22,480 nucleotides of DNA from CAXYVC01 sp964292295 (GTDB lineage Bacteria > Acidobacteriota > Holophagae > Holophagales > Holophagaceae). The notes beneath the pieces are model-generated. The model was not told where the DNA came from and did no database searches. It was given only the letters and a program-made list of their open reading frames with translations. Shown here one piece after another: positions 6,557 through 15,331 of the stretch. Every line of letters begins with the position of its first letter. Within the stretch, counting starts at the first letter, position 1. The DNA is taken from contig CAXYVC010000033.1 in the NCBI GenBank assembly GCA_964292295.1, forward strand, positions 1 through 22,480, in the 5' to 3' direction. Position numbers and translations under genes: made by a program.

Positions 6557-7905
6557 TGCCCCTTGCCCTGGGCCACGAAGCGCCGCCCCAGCAGGAGCAG
6601 CAGGGGCGTGGCGCAGGCGATGCAGGCGAAGAACAGCCACATGCGCCCGGTGGCCAGGGGGCCCCCCGCCGGACACCAGCGGCCCAGGGCCGCGCCGCTG
6701 TAGAGGGGCACGATGACCTTGGTGAGGAACCAGGGGAACTGGGCCACGCCCATGTAGGCCCCCGTGCGCCCCTCCGGGGCGATCTCCGCCGCGAACTGCA
6801 GGAAGCGGGGCTGCCACAGGGCCTCCCCCACCGTCATCAGCACCAGGTAGCCCAGGAGCCCCGGCACCGTGGGCCCGAGGGCCAGCAGGAAGGCGGGCGC
6901 GGCCATCACCGCGGTGCCCAGCAGCATCATGGGGTAGACCTTCGCCTTCGAGGCCAGGGCCGCCACCAGCGGGCAGAGCAGGAAGACGAGCAGGGGCGAG
7001 AGGTTGGCGAAGACTTCGAAACGCTGGCCCACCCAGCTGCCCGCGTAGGCCCGGGCGATGTACTGGGGGAGCACCAGCCAGTTGTAGGCGAAGAGGGTCT
7101 GCACCGGCATGAGGCTGAAGAGGAAGGCGGCAAAGCGCGGGTCTGCCAGCGGGTGCGCCTTCAGCCAGGCCGGGAGGCCAGAGGGCCGGGAAGGCGGCGG
7201 GGCGCCCCCCTCGGCGGCCTGAACCTCTCCCCGGGCGGCCTGGGCGGCGGCGGTCGCCTTCCGCTCGGTGGCGGCGCTGAGCAGCAGGGCCAGCGCCGCC
7301 AGGCCCGCCACGGACACCGCCGTGCAGAAGGCGAAGGCGCCGGAGATGCCGTACCTCATCCGGATCGGGCTCAGGAAGGAGGGCAGCCAGCCCCCCAGGT
7401 TCATGACCGCGTACAGCATGGCGAAGCCCATGCTTGCGGTCCCCGGCGTGGTGTAGGCCCTGACCGCCGCGTAGCTCGCCGGGTAGTAGATGCCGTAGCC
7501 CAGCACCACGAAGAGGATGGCCAGGGCCGCCACGCCGGTGAAGGGCGCGAGCAGCGCGCCGGAGGCGAACCCGGCGTGGGGCAGCGCGGCCAGCCCCACG
7601 CGGCCGAGGGCCATCACGGCGATACCCAGAAGCAGCGTGCGCCGCGGGCCGAGGCGGTCCGCCGTGCCGCCGAAGAGCAGCATGCAGAGCGTGATGCCCG
7701 AGGTGAGCAGGCCCACCATCCAGCCCGCCTCCCGGTCGGGCAGGCCGCCGTAGCCGTTGAAGTACATCGCGAGGTAGGTGAGCACGCCGAAGTAGGCGAA
7801 GCCCTCCACCAGGCTGGCGAGGTTCACGGCCCAGAGGGCGCGGGGCGCCCGGGCCAGGTCCACGAAGGGCTGCACGAGTTCCCGGAAGGGATTCCCGGCC
7901 TTCAC
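6544..7905 (-). CDS. Major facilitator superfamily transporter
   Basis: A 453-residue integral membrane protein with about twelve hydrophobic helices in two halves, separated by a long charged and Pro/Ala-rich cytoplasmic loop (roughly residues 215-255). The family loop between helices 2 and 3 is visible as G-G-T-A-D-R-L-G-P-R-R-T. The layout recalls proton-coupled MFS carriers, including peptide and amino-acid types, but no substrate can be named. The start is taken as the GTG at 7903-7905, which overlaps the stop of the preceding PLP enzyme gene as GTGA; GAAGGG lies about 7 nt upstream. This tight coupling suggests that the carrier moves a substrate or product of that enzyme, for example an amino acid, but that is inference. 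The gene ends in a strong hairpin. Confidence 0.87.
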   Translation of the reverse strand: MKAGNPFRELVQPFVDLARAPRALWAVNLASLVEGFAYFGVLTYLAMYFNGYGGLPDREAGWMVGLLTSGITLCMLLFGGTADRLGPRRTLLLGIAVMALGRVGLAALPHAGFASGALLAPFTGVAALAILFVVLGYGIYYPASYAAVRAYTTPGTASMGFAMLYAVMNLGGWLPSFLSPIRMRYGISGAFAFCTAVSVAGLAALALLLSAATERKATAAAQAARGEVQAAEGGAPPPSRPSGLPAWLKAHPLADPRFAAFLFSLMPVQTLFAYNWLVLPQYIARAYAGSWVGQRFEVFANLSPLLVFLLCPLVAALASKAKVYPMMLLGTAVMAAPAFLLALGPTVPGLLGYLVLMTVGEALWQPRFLQFAAEIAPEGRTGAYMGVAQFPWFLTKVIVPLYSGAALGRWCPAGGPLATGRMWLFFACIACATPLLLLLGRRFVAQGKGHAPA

Positions 7906-8882
7906 AGCAGGCCCTTCTCGCGCATCCAGTCGTCGTTGAAGATCGTGCTCAGGTAGCGGCTGGCGCTGTCGGGGAAGAGGATGGCCATGCGGGCGCCCTG
8001 CGCCAGGGTGCGGGCCACCTGCAGCGCCGCGTGGATCACGGCGCCGCTGCAGCCGCCCACGAGCAGGCCCTCCTGGCGCGCCAGGCGGCGGGCCGCGTGG
8101 AAGGCGTCCCGGTCCGAGACCTGGATCATGGCGTCGATCACGCTGAAGTCCGCGGTGCCGATCAGGAACTCGTCCCCCAGGCCCTCCAGCAGGTAGGGGT
8201 GCGAGGCCCCCACCTTCCCGGTGCGGAAGTATTCCGTGAAGACCGAACCCTCCACGTCCACCGCCACCACCTTCACCTTGGGGTCGCGCTCCTTCAGGTA
8301 GTGGCCCACGCCGCCCACGGTGCCGCCGGTGCCCATGCCCACGACCACCGCGTCCACGCGGCCCTCCATCTGCTCCCAGATCTCGGCGCCGGTGGAGAGG
8401 TAGTGGGCCTGGTTGTTCTCGCGGTTGTTGTGCTGGTCGGGGAAGTAGCAGTGCGGCAGCTCCTGCGCGAGGCGCGGGGTGATGCGGTTGTAGCTGTCCG
8501 GGTGCTCGGGCGGCAGGGAGGTGTCCACCTTCACCACGTCCACCCCGAGGGCCTGGAGCTGGTCCAGCTTCTCCTTGCTCGTGCGGTCGCGCACGACGGC
8601 CTTCAGGCGGTAGCCCTTCTGGATGGCCATCAGGGCCAGCCCCATGGCCGTGTTGCCGGAGGAGTTTTCCAGGATCGTGTCGCCGGGTTTCAGGCGGCCG
8701 TCCCGCTCCGCCTGCTCCACGAGGTACTTGGCGATGCGGTCCTTGCAGCTCCCCATGGGGTTCAGGAACTCCAGCTTCGCCCACACCGAGCACGGCAGCC
8801 CCTCGGTGATGCGGTTCAGGCGCACCATCGGCGTGTGGCCGATGACGTCCAGGATGCTGTCGTAGACCCGCTTCTCGTGCAC
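7902..8882 (-). CDS. Cystathionine beta-synthase-like PLP enzyme (no CBS domains)
   Basis: A 326-residue fold-type II PLP enzyme. K47 in G-S-C-K-D-R-I is the expected Schiff-base lysine. The substrate loop is S-S-G-N-T at 74-78, with Ser where most relatives have Thr, and the phosphate-binding loop is G-T-G-G-T at 184-188. The C-terminus (F-P-D-S ... D-W-M-R-E-K-G) matches the end of the catalytic core of cystathionine beta-synthase better than CysK, so condensation of serine or an activated serine with homocysteine is likely, though cysteine synthase activity cannot be excluded. Regulatory Bateman (CBS) domains are absent. GTG at 8880-8882 is chosen because conserved sequence begins directly after it (V-Y-D-S-I-L-D-V-I-G-H-T-P). 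An in-frame ATG at 8955-8957 would add 25 unconserved residues. The gene overlaps the MFS gene by 4 nt. Confidence 0.88.
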   Translation of the reverse strand: MHEKRVYDSILDVIGHTPMVRLNRITEGLPCSVWAKLEFLNPMGSCKDRIAKYLVEQAERDGRLKPGDTILENSSGNTAMGLALMAIQKGYRLKAVVRDRTSKEKLDQLQALGVDVVKVDTSLPPEHPDSYNRITPRLAQELPHCYFPDQHNNRENNQAHYLSTGAEIWEQMEGRVDAVVVGMGTGGTVGGVGHYLKERDPKVKVVAVDVEGSVFTEYFRTGKVGASHPYLLEGLGDEFLIGTADFSVIDAMIQVSDRDAFHAARRLARQEGLLVGGCSGAVIHAALQVARTLAQGARMAILFPDSASRYLSTIFNDDWMREKGLL

Positions 8883-8953
8883 GGAATCCCCCAGGGAGCG
8901 CCCCCAAGTCTGACACCAGACGCATCCCCGCAGGCCCGCGAGACCTGGAGGAT

Positions 8954-9045
8954 TCATCCGAGACGCGCATCCCGGAGGGGACTAGAATGGTTGGCTTGCC
9001 CCGGGAAACCTCCGGGCGCAGGGAAGTGGAAAGGCCATTGCGTTG

Positions 9046-9064
<19 letters not shown>
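8954..9064 (-). other. Possible 36-codon leader ORF ahead of the PLP enzyme gene
   Basis: An ATG with an ideal AGGAGG (9071-9076) and a 6-nt spacer opens a 36-residue reading frame whose TGA overlaps, as ATGA, the upstream in-frame ATG of the PLP enzyme gene at 8955-8957. It is antisense to the start of the acyl-CoA ligase gene. The peptide has no recognisable domain, signal or run of one amino acid, so it may be chance. Confidence 0.2.
8983..8988 (+). promoter_or_regulatory. Possible -10 box (TAGAAT) for the acyl-CoA ligase operon
   Basis: TAGAAT lies 57 nt before the ligase ATG. The bases at the expected -35 position are a poor match to TTGACA, so this is only a candidate. Confidence 0.3.
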
Positions 9065-10778
<1,714 letters not shown>

Positions 10779-10782
<4 letters not shown>

Positions 10783-11561
10783 GGCTCACGGACAGCCACT
10801 GCCACCTGCAGGACGCCCGCCTCGCCGGGGACCTGGAGGGCGTGCTGGCCAGGGCCCGGGAGGCCGGCGTGCGGCGCTTCGTGGCCTGCGGCACCGCCGA
10901 GGCCGATTGGGACGCGGTGCTGGCCCTCGCGGCACGCCACGCGGACGTGGTGCCCCTGCTGGGGCTCCACCCCTGGTACGTCGGCCAGGCCACACCGGGC
11001 TGGGCGGATCGCCTGGAAGCGCAGCTCCAGGCGCATCCCGAGGCGGGCATCGGCGAAGCCGGTCTCGACTTCGCCCTGGAGGGGCTCCGCGAGGAAGACC
11101 GGCAACGCCAGGAGGACGCCCTGCGGGCCCAGCTGCGCCTGGCGAAGGCCCTGGACCGCCCCCTGTCGCTCCACTGCCGCCGGGCCTGGGAGCCCCTGGC
11201 CACCCTGGCGCGGGAGGAGGGCCTGCCCGCCCGGGGCGCGGTGGTCCACGCCTTCTCGGGATCGGCGGAGACGGCCCGGGAGCTGCAGGCCCTCGGCTTC
11301 CACCTCTCCTTCGGATGCGGCCTGGCGCGTCCCGGGGCCGCGAAGGCCGCCCGGGCGCTCCGCGCCGTCTCCCTCGACCGGCTGCTGCTGGAGACGGACG
11401 CGCCGGACCTGCCTCCGCGCCACCTCCCGGGCTGGGAGGCCCGCCCCAACGAACCCGCCGCCCTGCGCGTGGCCCTCGCCGCCGCGGCGCAGCTGCTGGG
11501 CCTCGGCGAGGAGGACCTCGCGGCGCGCATCGAGGCAAACGCCGCGCGGATCTTCGGCTAG
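10779..11561 (+). CDS. TatD-family metal-dependent hydrolase (putative DNase)
   Basis: A 260-residue TIM-barrel amidohydrolase-like protein with the TatD metal ligands in order: D-S-H-C-H-L at residues 5-10 (H7, H9), G-E-A-G-L-D near 89-94 (Glu), L-H-C-R near 127 (His), V-V-H-A-F-S-G near 151 (His) and L-L-E-T-D-A-P-D near 205 (Asp). Family members are divalent-metal-dependent 3'-5' exonucleases or DNases of the cytoplasm, linked to oxidative DNA damage repair. The ATG overlaps the stop of the acyl-CoA ligase (ATGA), so translation is coupled. The next gene begins 9 nt after its stop. There are three near-identical TatD-like paralogues in many bacteria, so I do not give a symbol. Confidence 0.92.
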
Positions 11562-11570
11562 GGTGAATCC

Positions 11571-12341
11571 ATGCGCTGGTTTGCCCGCACCGAACAACTG
11601 ATCGGCCCGGAGGCCTGCGCCCGGCTCGCCCGCGCGCGGGTGGGCGTCTTCGGCCTCGGGGGCGTGGGCGCCGCCGCGCTGGAGGCCCTGGCCCGGGCGG
11701 GCGTGGGGCACCTGCGCATCGTGGACCACGACGTGGTGAACCCCACCAACCTGAACCGCCAGTTCCTCGCCCTCCGCAGCACCCTGGGCATCCCCAAGGT
11801 GGAGGTGGCCCGCGCCCGCATCCTGGACATCAACCCGGCCTGCGAGGTGGACGCCCGGCGGGTCTTCATCAACAACGACACCGTGGCGGAGCTGCTGGAA
11901 GGCGGCCTGGACCTGGTGCTGGACGCCATCGACAGCGTGAACGCCAAGACCGGCCTGATCCAGGCGGCCATGGAGCGGGGCCTGCCCGTGGTGAGCAGCA
12001 TGGGGGCCGCGGGCCGCCTGGACGGTTCCCGCATCCTCGCGGGGGACCTGTCGGAAACCCAGGTGTGCCCCCTGGCCGCGATGATACGCAAGCGCCTCCG
12101 CCGGAGGGGCATCACCACGGGCGTGCGCTGCATCTACAGCCTGGAGCCCGCACGAAACACCCTGCCCCACCAGGAGGCGGACGCGGAGGCCCACGACGGA
12201 CGGGGGCGCGCCCGCCCGCCCCTCGGAACCCTCAGCACCATGCCGGCCCTCTTCGGCCTGCGCGCAGCCCAGGAGGTGCTGGAGCGCCTGCTGGCCGAAC
12301 AGGCACAACCAGGGCCTGTCGCCAAAATCGCCAAGCAATGA
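11571..12341 (+). CDS. tcdA: tRNA threonylcarbamoyladenosine dehydratase (TcdA/CsdL-type E1-like enzyme)
   Basis: A 256-residue E1/ThiF-superfamily protein. The N-terminal R-x-x-x-L-I-G pattern is followed by the nucleotide loop G-L-G-G-V-G (28-33), D-H-D-V-V-N-P-T-N-L-N-R-Q, and C-P-L-A-A-M-I-R-K-R-L-R-R-R-G, which is the stretch that separates TcdA from ThiF and MoeB. TcdA uses ATP to cyclise tRNA t6A to ct6A at position 37 and often depends on the CsdA/CsdE sulfur system. The domain is essentially complete. However, the last nine or so residues (G-P-V-A-K-I-A-K-Q) and the stop codon are encoded by the left end of the inserted IS element, so the native C-terminus was replaced. The enzyme probably still works, because the altered part lies beyond the conserved fold. 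Confidence 0.9.
   Translation: MRWFARTEQLIGPEACARLARARVGVFGLGGVGAAALEALARAGVGHLRIVDHDVVNPTNLNRQFLALRSTLGIPKVEVARARILDINPACEVDARRVFINNDTVAELLEGGLDLVLDAIDSVNAKTGLIQAAMERGLPVVSSMGAAGRLDGSRILAGDLSETQVCPLAAMIRKRLRRRGITTGVRCIYSLEPARNTLPHQEADAEAHDGRGRARPPLGTLSTMPALFGLRAAQEVLERLLAEQAQPGPVAKIAKQ
12312..12328 (+). repeat. Probable left terminal inverted repeat of the IS5-family element
   Basis: GGGCCTGTCGCCAAAAT lies where the tcdA reading frame stops looking native, about 64-80 nt before the transposase start, as expected for an IS427-like left end. No inverted copy was found on the right side, so the assignment rests on position alone. Confidence 0.4.
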
Positions 12342-12391
12342 ATGGTTCTCTGGTACGTGCCCGCAACGCGCGGTACCCAAGGTAGATAGCC

Positions 12392-12790
12392 ATGGGGATG
12401 CCGATGCCGCGCAGCCAGTTGAGTGACCAGATGTGGGCGAGACTCGCCCCTCTTCTGCCGCCCGAGAAAGGGCGGCGGGGGAGGCCGAGCCTGCCCAACC
12501 GCCCCTTCGTCGAAGCCATTCTGTGGAAGCACCGAACAGGGGCGCCCTGGCGCGATCTTCCGGAAGTCTTTGGCTCCTGGGCATCGGTCTTCACGCGCTT
12601 CAACCGCTGGAGCCGGGCTGGGGTGTGGCAGACCATCCTGGAGGTGCTGCGAAGCGAGGCGGACACCGAATGGGTGATGCTCGACGGTACCGTCATCCGT
12701 GCCCACCAGCACGCCGCTGGCGCAAAAGGGGGACCCGCACGCAGGGGCTTGGCAGATCGCGGGGCGGGTTCTCGACCAAGATCCACCTGA
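12392..12790 (+). CDS. IS5-family transposase, N-terminal part (ORF A)
   Basis: A 132-residue product with the IS5/IS427 N-terminal helix-turn-helix domain (L-S-D-x-x-W ... L-L-P-P), the block R-P-S-L-P-N-R-x-F-V-E-A-I-L-W-K-H-R-T-G with A-P-W-R-D-L-P after it, and the first catalytic Asp in V-M-L-D-G-T-V-I-R-A-H-Q-H. After A-G-A-K-G-G the frame loses homology and ends 20 codons later, while the family sequence continues in the -1 frame. In complete elements of this group the full transposase is made by ribosomal frameshifting; here the second half is damaged. The start ATG follows a weak AAGG. It is likely expressed only from external promoters, if at all. Confidence 0.82.
   Translation: MGMPMPRSQLSDQMWARLAPLLPPEKGRRGRPSLPNRPFVEAILWKHRTGAPWRDLPEVFGSWASVFTRFNRWSRAGVWQTILEVLRSEADTEWVMLDGTVIRAHQHAAGAKGGPARRGLADRGAGSRPRST
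12724..12732 (+). promoter_or_regulatory. Candidate -1 frameshift site between IS ORFs A and B
   Basis: A run of four A and five G lies exactly where transposase homology passes from the ORF A frame to the -1 frame. It is a plausible slippery site, though a plain one-base indel would look the same. Confidence 0.45.
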
Positions 12791-13323
12791 TCGCCGATGC
12801 CCACGGCAATCCGGTGGACTTCGTGCTCAGCCCGGGCCAGACGCACGAGAGTCGCCACGCGGTGGGCCTCCTGGTGGGCGTGGAAGCCGGGTGCGTGCTG
12901 GGGGATCGCGCCTACGACGGGACTCCCATCCGGGACGCGATCGCGGAGATGGGAGCGGAGGCCGTGATCCCGCCCCATCCGTGCCGCAAGGCCCCCACGA
13001 CCTATGACACCCATCTCTATCGGGCCCGGCACGCCATTGAGAACCTGTTCGCGAAGCTCAAGCAGTACCGCAGCCTCGCCACCCGCTACGACAAGACCAT
13101 GCGCAACTACAGCGCCATGGTCACTGACAACGGCTCCGCATACAAATCGAAGGTGTTCGCAGCAACCCGAACCAGGCTAAACCTCAAACACTTGCGAACG
13201 CGACCCTACAGACCTCGCACCAACGGCAAGGCCGAACGCCCGATCCAGACCGTCCTGCGGAATTGGGTCGATGGCGTCCCATGGCAATCCTCAAGGCAGC
13301 AGAGCCAGCCCCTACCTAGCTGG
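12727..13323 (+). pseudogene. Transposase ORF B fused in frame to an IS481-type integrase fragment
   Basis: In the -1 frame relative to ORF A, the sequence resumes as L-G-R-S-R-G-G-F-S-T-K-I-H, then carries the second catalytic Asp (L-G-D-R-A-Y-D-G) and the Glu region (R-H-A-I-E-N-L-F-A-K-L-K-Q-Y-R) of an IS5-family transposase. After R-Y-D-K-T-M-R-N-Y (to 13110) the same open frame continues as T-D-N-G-S-A-Y-K-S and R-P-Y-R-P-R-T-N-G-K-A-E-R, which belong to an integrase-core (rve) transposase of the IS481 type. That part ends around P-L-P-S-W at 13323, where it meets the antisense end of the FAD oxidoreductase gene. The frame has no own start, the IS5 C-terminus is lost and the IS481 part lacks its N-terminal two thirds, so no active enzyme is expected. 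Confidence 0.8.
13117..13323 (+). mobile_element. Fragment of an IS481-type transposase (integrase catalytic core)
   Basis: About 69 codons remain. They contain the second Asp (T-D-N-G-S) and the Glu (N-G-K-A-E-R) of the D,D-35-E triad and Q-S-S-R-Q near the end. The N-terminal HTH, the first Asp and the C-terminal H-x-x-R-P-H region are all absent, as are terminal repeats. The fragment abuts the IS5 remnant on the left and overlaps the last codons of the opposing FAD oxidoreductase on the right. Confidence 0.75.
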
Positions 13324-14389
13324 GGAGGAAGCGCGCGGGATCCAGGGGACCCGCCGAGGTCCCCTCCAGGAGCACCCGGGCGGCCAGGGCCCCCACGGCC
13401 AGGCCGCTGGTCATGCCGTGGCCTCCCAGGCCCGCGACCCAGAAGAGGCGAGGGTTCAGGGGATCCCGGCCGATCAGGAAGCGGCGGTCCGGCGCAAAGG
13501 TGCGCAGGCCGCACCAGAGCCGCGCGATGGGACGCTCGGCCAGCGCCGGGGCGCAGCGCCCGAGAAGGTCCGCCAGGCGCTCCAGCACGGCCTCGCAGAC
13601 CTCCGGCTGGCGGTGCGGCCCGGGCAGGGGCACCTCCTCCTCCTCGCAGGCACAGAGCAGCAGGCCGCCGGACTCCGGACGCACATACAGGGGCTGGTCC
13701 GCCCACCAGGTGTAGGGCCGGTCGGAAGGGCTCGGCGCGCTGCTCCACACCAGGTGGCGCCGCAGGGGGCGGAAGGCCAGGTCCAGCCCCCCCGCCCAGC
13801 GCCCCAGCTCCCGGGCCCAGGCTCCCGCGGCGTTCACCAGGATGCGCGTGCGCCAGGTGCCTCCGCTGGTCTCGACCTCGAATCCCTCCGGTCCGGGATG
13901 CACCCCGCGCACCTCCACGCCGAAAGCGAGCCGGGCCCCCGCCTCCCGGGCCCCTTCGGCGCAGAAGCGCAGCAGGCCGTCCGTGTCGATCTCCCCGTCC
14001 GAGGGCACCCGCAGCTGTTCCTCGGCCAGGAGCTCCGGATAGGGCGATCCCGCCAGGCGCGCGAAAGGCAGGCCGAAGGCCGCGGCCTCCGCCGCCAGGG
14101 CCTCCGTCCCGCCCTGCTCCAGCCCCAGCAGGATGCCGCCGCGGCCGTCCACCAGCCCCGCCGCGTGCAGGCGCGCGCAGCCTTCCACCGTCAGGGCCGT
14201 GTGCTTGGCCACGCCCGTGAGCTGGCGCGCAATGCCCGCGTTGTGGCCGCTGGCGTAGAAGCCCGGAAGCTCCTCCCGGTCCAGTAGCACCACGCCCCCC
14301 TGTCCGCCCCGGGCTAGGTGACGGGCCGTGGACAGGCCCGCGATGCCGCCGCCGATGATGAGGACTTCCGCCTGGTGGACCGTCGCCAT
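13316..14389 (-). CDS. FAD-dependent oxidoreductase of the DAO family (DadA/glycine oxidase-like)
   Basis: A 357-residue flavoprotein. The N-terminal Rossmann motif G-G-G-I-A-G (13-18) is followed by L-A-R-G-G and an acidic residue in V-V-L-L-D-R-E, which binds the ADP ribose. Other landmarks are N-A-A-G-A-W-A-R-E-L near 190-199 and the C-terminal D-R-R-F-L-I-G-R-D ... W-V-A-G-L-G-G-H-G-M-T-S-G flavin-contact motif. Such enzymes oxidise the C-N bond of amino acids or related amines. The substrate is not evident, and the Y-A-S-G-H-N-A-G-I-A-R near residue 45 is typical of the DadA/sarcosine-oxidase branch. ATG at 14387-14389 has GGAG about 10 nt upstream. The 3' end touches an IS481 fragment, but the C-terminus R-F-L-P-S looks native. 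Confidence 0.87.
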   Translation of the reverse strand: MATVHQAEVLIIGGGIAGLSTARHLARGGQGGVVLLDREELPGFYASGHNAGIARQLTGVAKHTALTVEGCARLHAAGLVDGRGGILLGLEQGGTEALAAEAAAFGLPFARLAGSPYPELLAEEQLRVPSDGEIDTDGLLRFCAEGAREAGARLAFGVEVRGVHPGPEGFEVETSGGTWRTRILVNAAGAWARELGRWAGGLDLAFRPLRRHLVWSSAPSPSDRPYTWWADQPLYVRPESGGLLLCACEEEEVPLPGPHRQPEVCEAVLERLADLLGRCAPALAERPIARLWCGLRTFAPDRRFLIGRDPLNPRLFWVAGLGGHGMTSGLAVGALAARVLLEGTSAGPLDPARFLPS

Positions 14390-14403
14390 GCCTTCGCTCC
14401 GAC

Positions 14404-14424
14404 CCTCCAGTGTGGCAGTGGAGG
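14404..14424 (-). terminator. Hairpin after the sulfotransferase gene
   Basis: A perfect 6-bp stem (CCTCCA / TGGAGG) with a 9-nt loop begins 9 nt after the sulfotransferase stop. Its distal arm contributes the GGAGG ahead of the FAD oxidoreductase, so it might affect translation instead of transcription. Confidence 0.3.
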
Positions 14425-14433
14425 CGGAAGGAA

Positions 14434-15285
14434 TCAGGCCCCGGCGTCCGCGGGATAGCCGAAGGCCTGCAGGGTTCCCTCGGAAAGGTCCGCAAAGCGG
14501 CGGACCTGATCGGGCGTCAGGCGCCGTTTCCAGTCATCGGGAACGCCTTTGCGGAAGAAGGAGGAGGCGTCCTCCTCCCCCGCCTTGCGCCCCTGGCTGA
14601 GCTTCTCGAAGGAGGCCGCCTCCACGCAGGCCGCCACCGTGGCGGGCTCCGTGCCGGCCCCCAGGAAGCCCAGCACCCGGGTGAGCTCCGCGGCGGGTTC
14701 GGCCACCAGGTCCTCGTAGCGCAGTTCCAGGTAGCGGTCCCCGAGTTCCCGCCCCGCGGCGCGAGCGTGGCGCACCCGCTGGGACCATTCCCGGGCGGTG
14801 ATGTCCAGGAAGCCGTCGAAGCCCAGGCGCTCCAGGTTGGCGTCCTTTGCCCGCACGTTGTGGTGCCAGGCGGAGAGGAAGACGCCCCGCCCGTCCCGCA
14901 CGATGTGGAGGAACTTCGCCTGCGGAAAGAGCTGGTCGAGGTCCTTGAAGTGGAGGGCGTGCTCCGGGTCCTTCTCGCCCACGAAGCGCAGGTCTGCCTT
15001 GGCCGGATCCGCGATGGCCTCCAGGCGGCAGGTGATGAAGGTGCGCATCATGGCCAGGACGTCGCCCCACCGGAGCTTCGGGACATCGTTGCTGTCCGTC
15101 ACCGCCAGCTTTCGCCGGTCGAGCAGCTCGCTGTAGTTCTTGCAGGCCTTGATGAGCTCCACGCCGAAGTGGTGCACGCAGGACTCGCCCCGGCAGCTGA
15201 TCTGGGGATGGGCGTCCAGCAGCTTGCCCAGCCACGTGGTGCCCGACTTGGGGGCACCGGTGAGGAAGAAGGGGGAGAAGGCCAT
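14434..15285 (-). CDS. Sulfotransferase family protein
   Basis: A 283-residue protein with both PAPS-binding motifs of cytosolic-type sulfotransferases: the 5'-phosphosulfate loop A-P-K-S-G-T-T-W-L (K13, S14, T16, T17) at the very N-terminus and the 3'-phosphate motif R-D-G-R-G-V-F-L-S-A-W (R130, S138). The late F-R-K-G-V-P-D-D-W-K segment near 245-255 is the usual C-terminal nucleotide contact (family R-K-G-x-x-G-D-W). The enzyme should transfer sulfate from PAPS to a hydroxyl or amine of a small molecule, lipid or glycan; the acceptor is unknown. There is no signal peptide. ATG at 15283-15285 is set by the conserved motif; the Shine-Dalgarno is weak. It lies 44 nt after copA with a hairpin between, and no PAPS synthesis gene is nearby. 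Confidence 0.87.
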   Translation of the reverse strand: MAFSPFFLTGAPKSGTTWLGKLLDAHPQISCRGESCVHHFGVELIKACKNYSELLDRRKLAVTDSNDVPKLRWGDVLAMMRTFITCRLEAIADPAKADLRFVGEKDPEHALHFKDLDQLFPQAKFLHIVRDGRGVFLSAWHHNVRAKDANLERLGFDGFLDITAREWSQRVRHARAAGRELGDRYLELRYEDLVAEPAAELTRVLGFLGAGTEPATVAACVEAASFEKLSQGRKAGEEDASSFFRKGVPDDWKRRLTPDQVRRFADLSEGTLQAFGYPADAGA

Positions 15286-15315
15286 GGCATCGATCCGGGG
15301 GAGATCCCCAGTGTA

Positions 15316-15331
15316 GACGCGCCGACGCGTC
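15316..15331 (-). terminator. Hairpin on the copA stop codon
   Basis: A perfect 6-bp stem (GACGCG / CGCGTC) with a 4-nt loop overlaps the copA stop. There is no T-tract, but the placement matches the other gene-end hairpins in the window. Confidence 0.4.

Larger units (their letters stand above)
12312..13113 (+). mobile_element. IS5-family (IS427-like) element lacking its right end
   Basis: The remnant has a left end inside the 3' end of tcdA, then overlapping ORFs A and B that together give one DDE transposase. After the codons for R-N-Y (to ~13110) the usual last 10-15 residues of the transposase and the right inverted repeat are absent, and sequence of another IS family begins. The element should not move by itself. 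The exact left boundary and any target duplication cannot be fixed from one copy. Confidence 0.75.

Noticed and set aside
12352..12382. GGTAC ... GTACC inverted repeat just before the transposase start
   Set aside because: It is a 5-bp stem with a long loop inside IS non-coding sequence; not distinctive enough to call a regulatory site or IS end.
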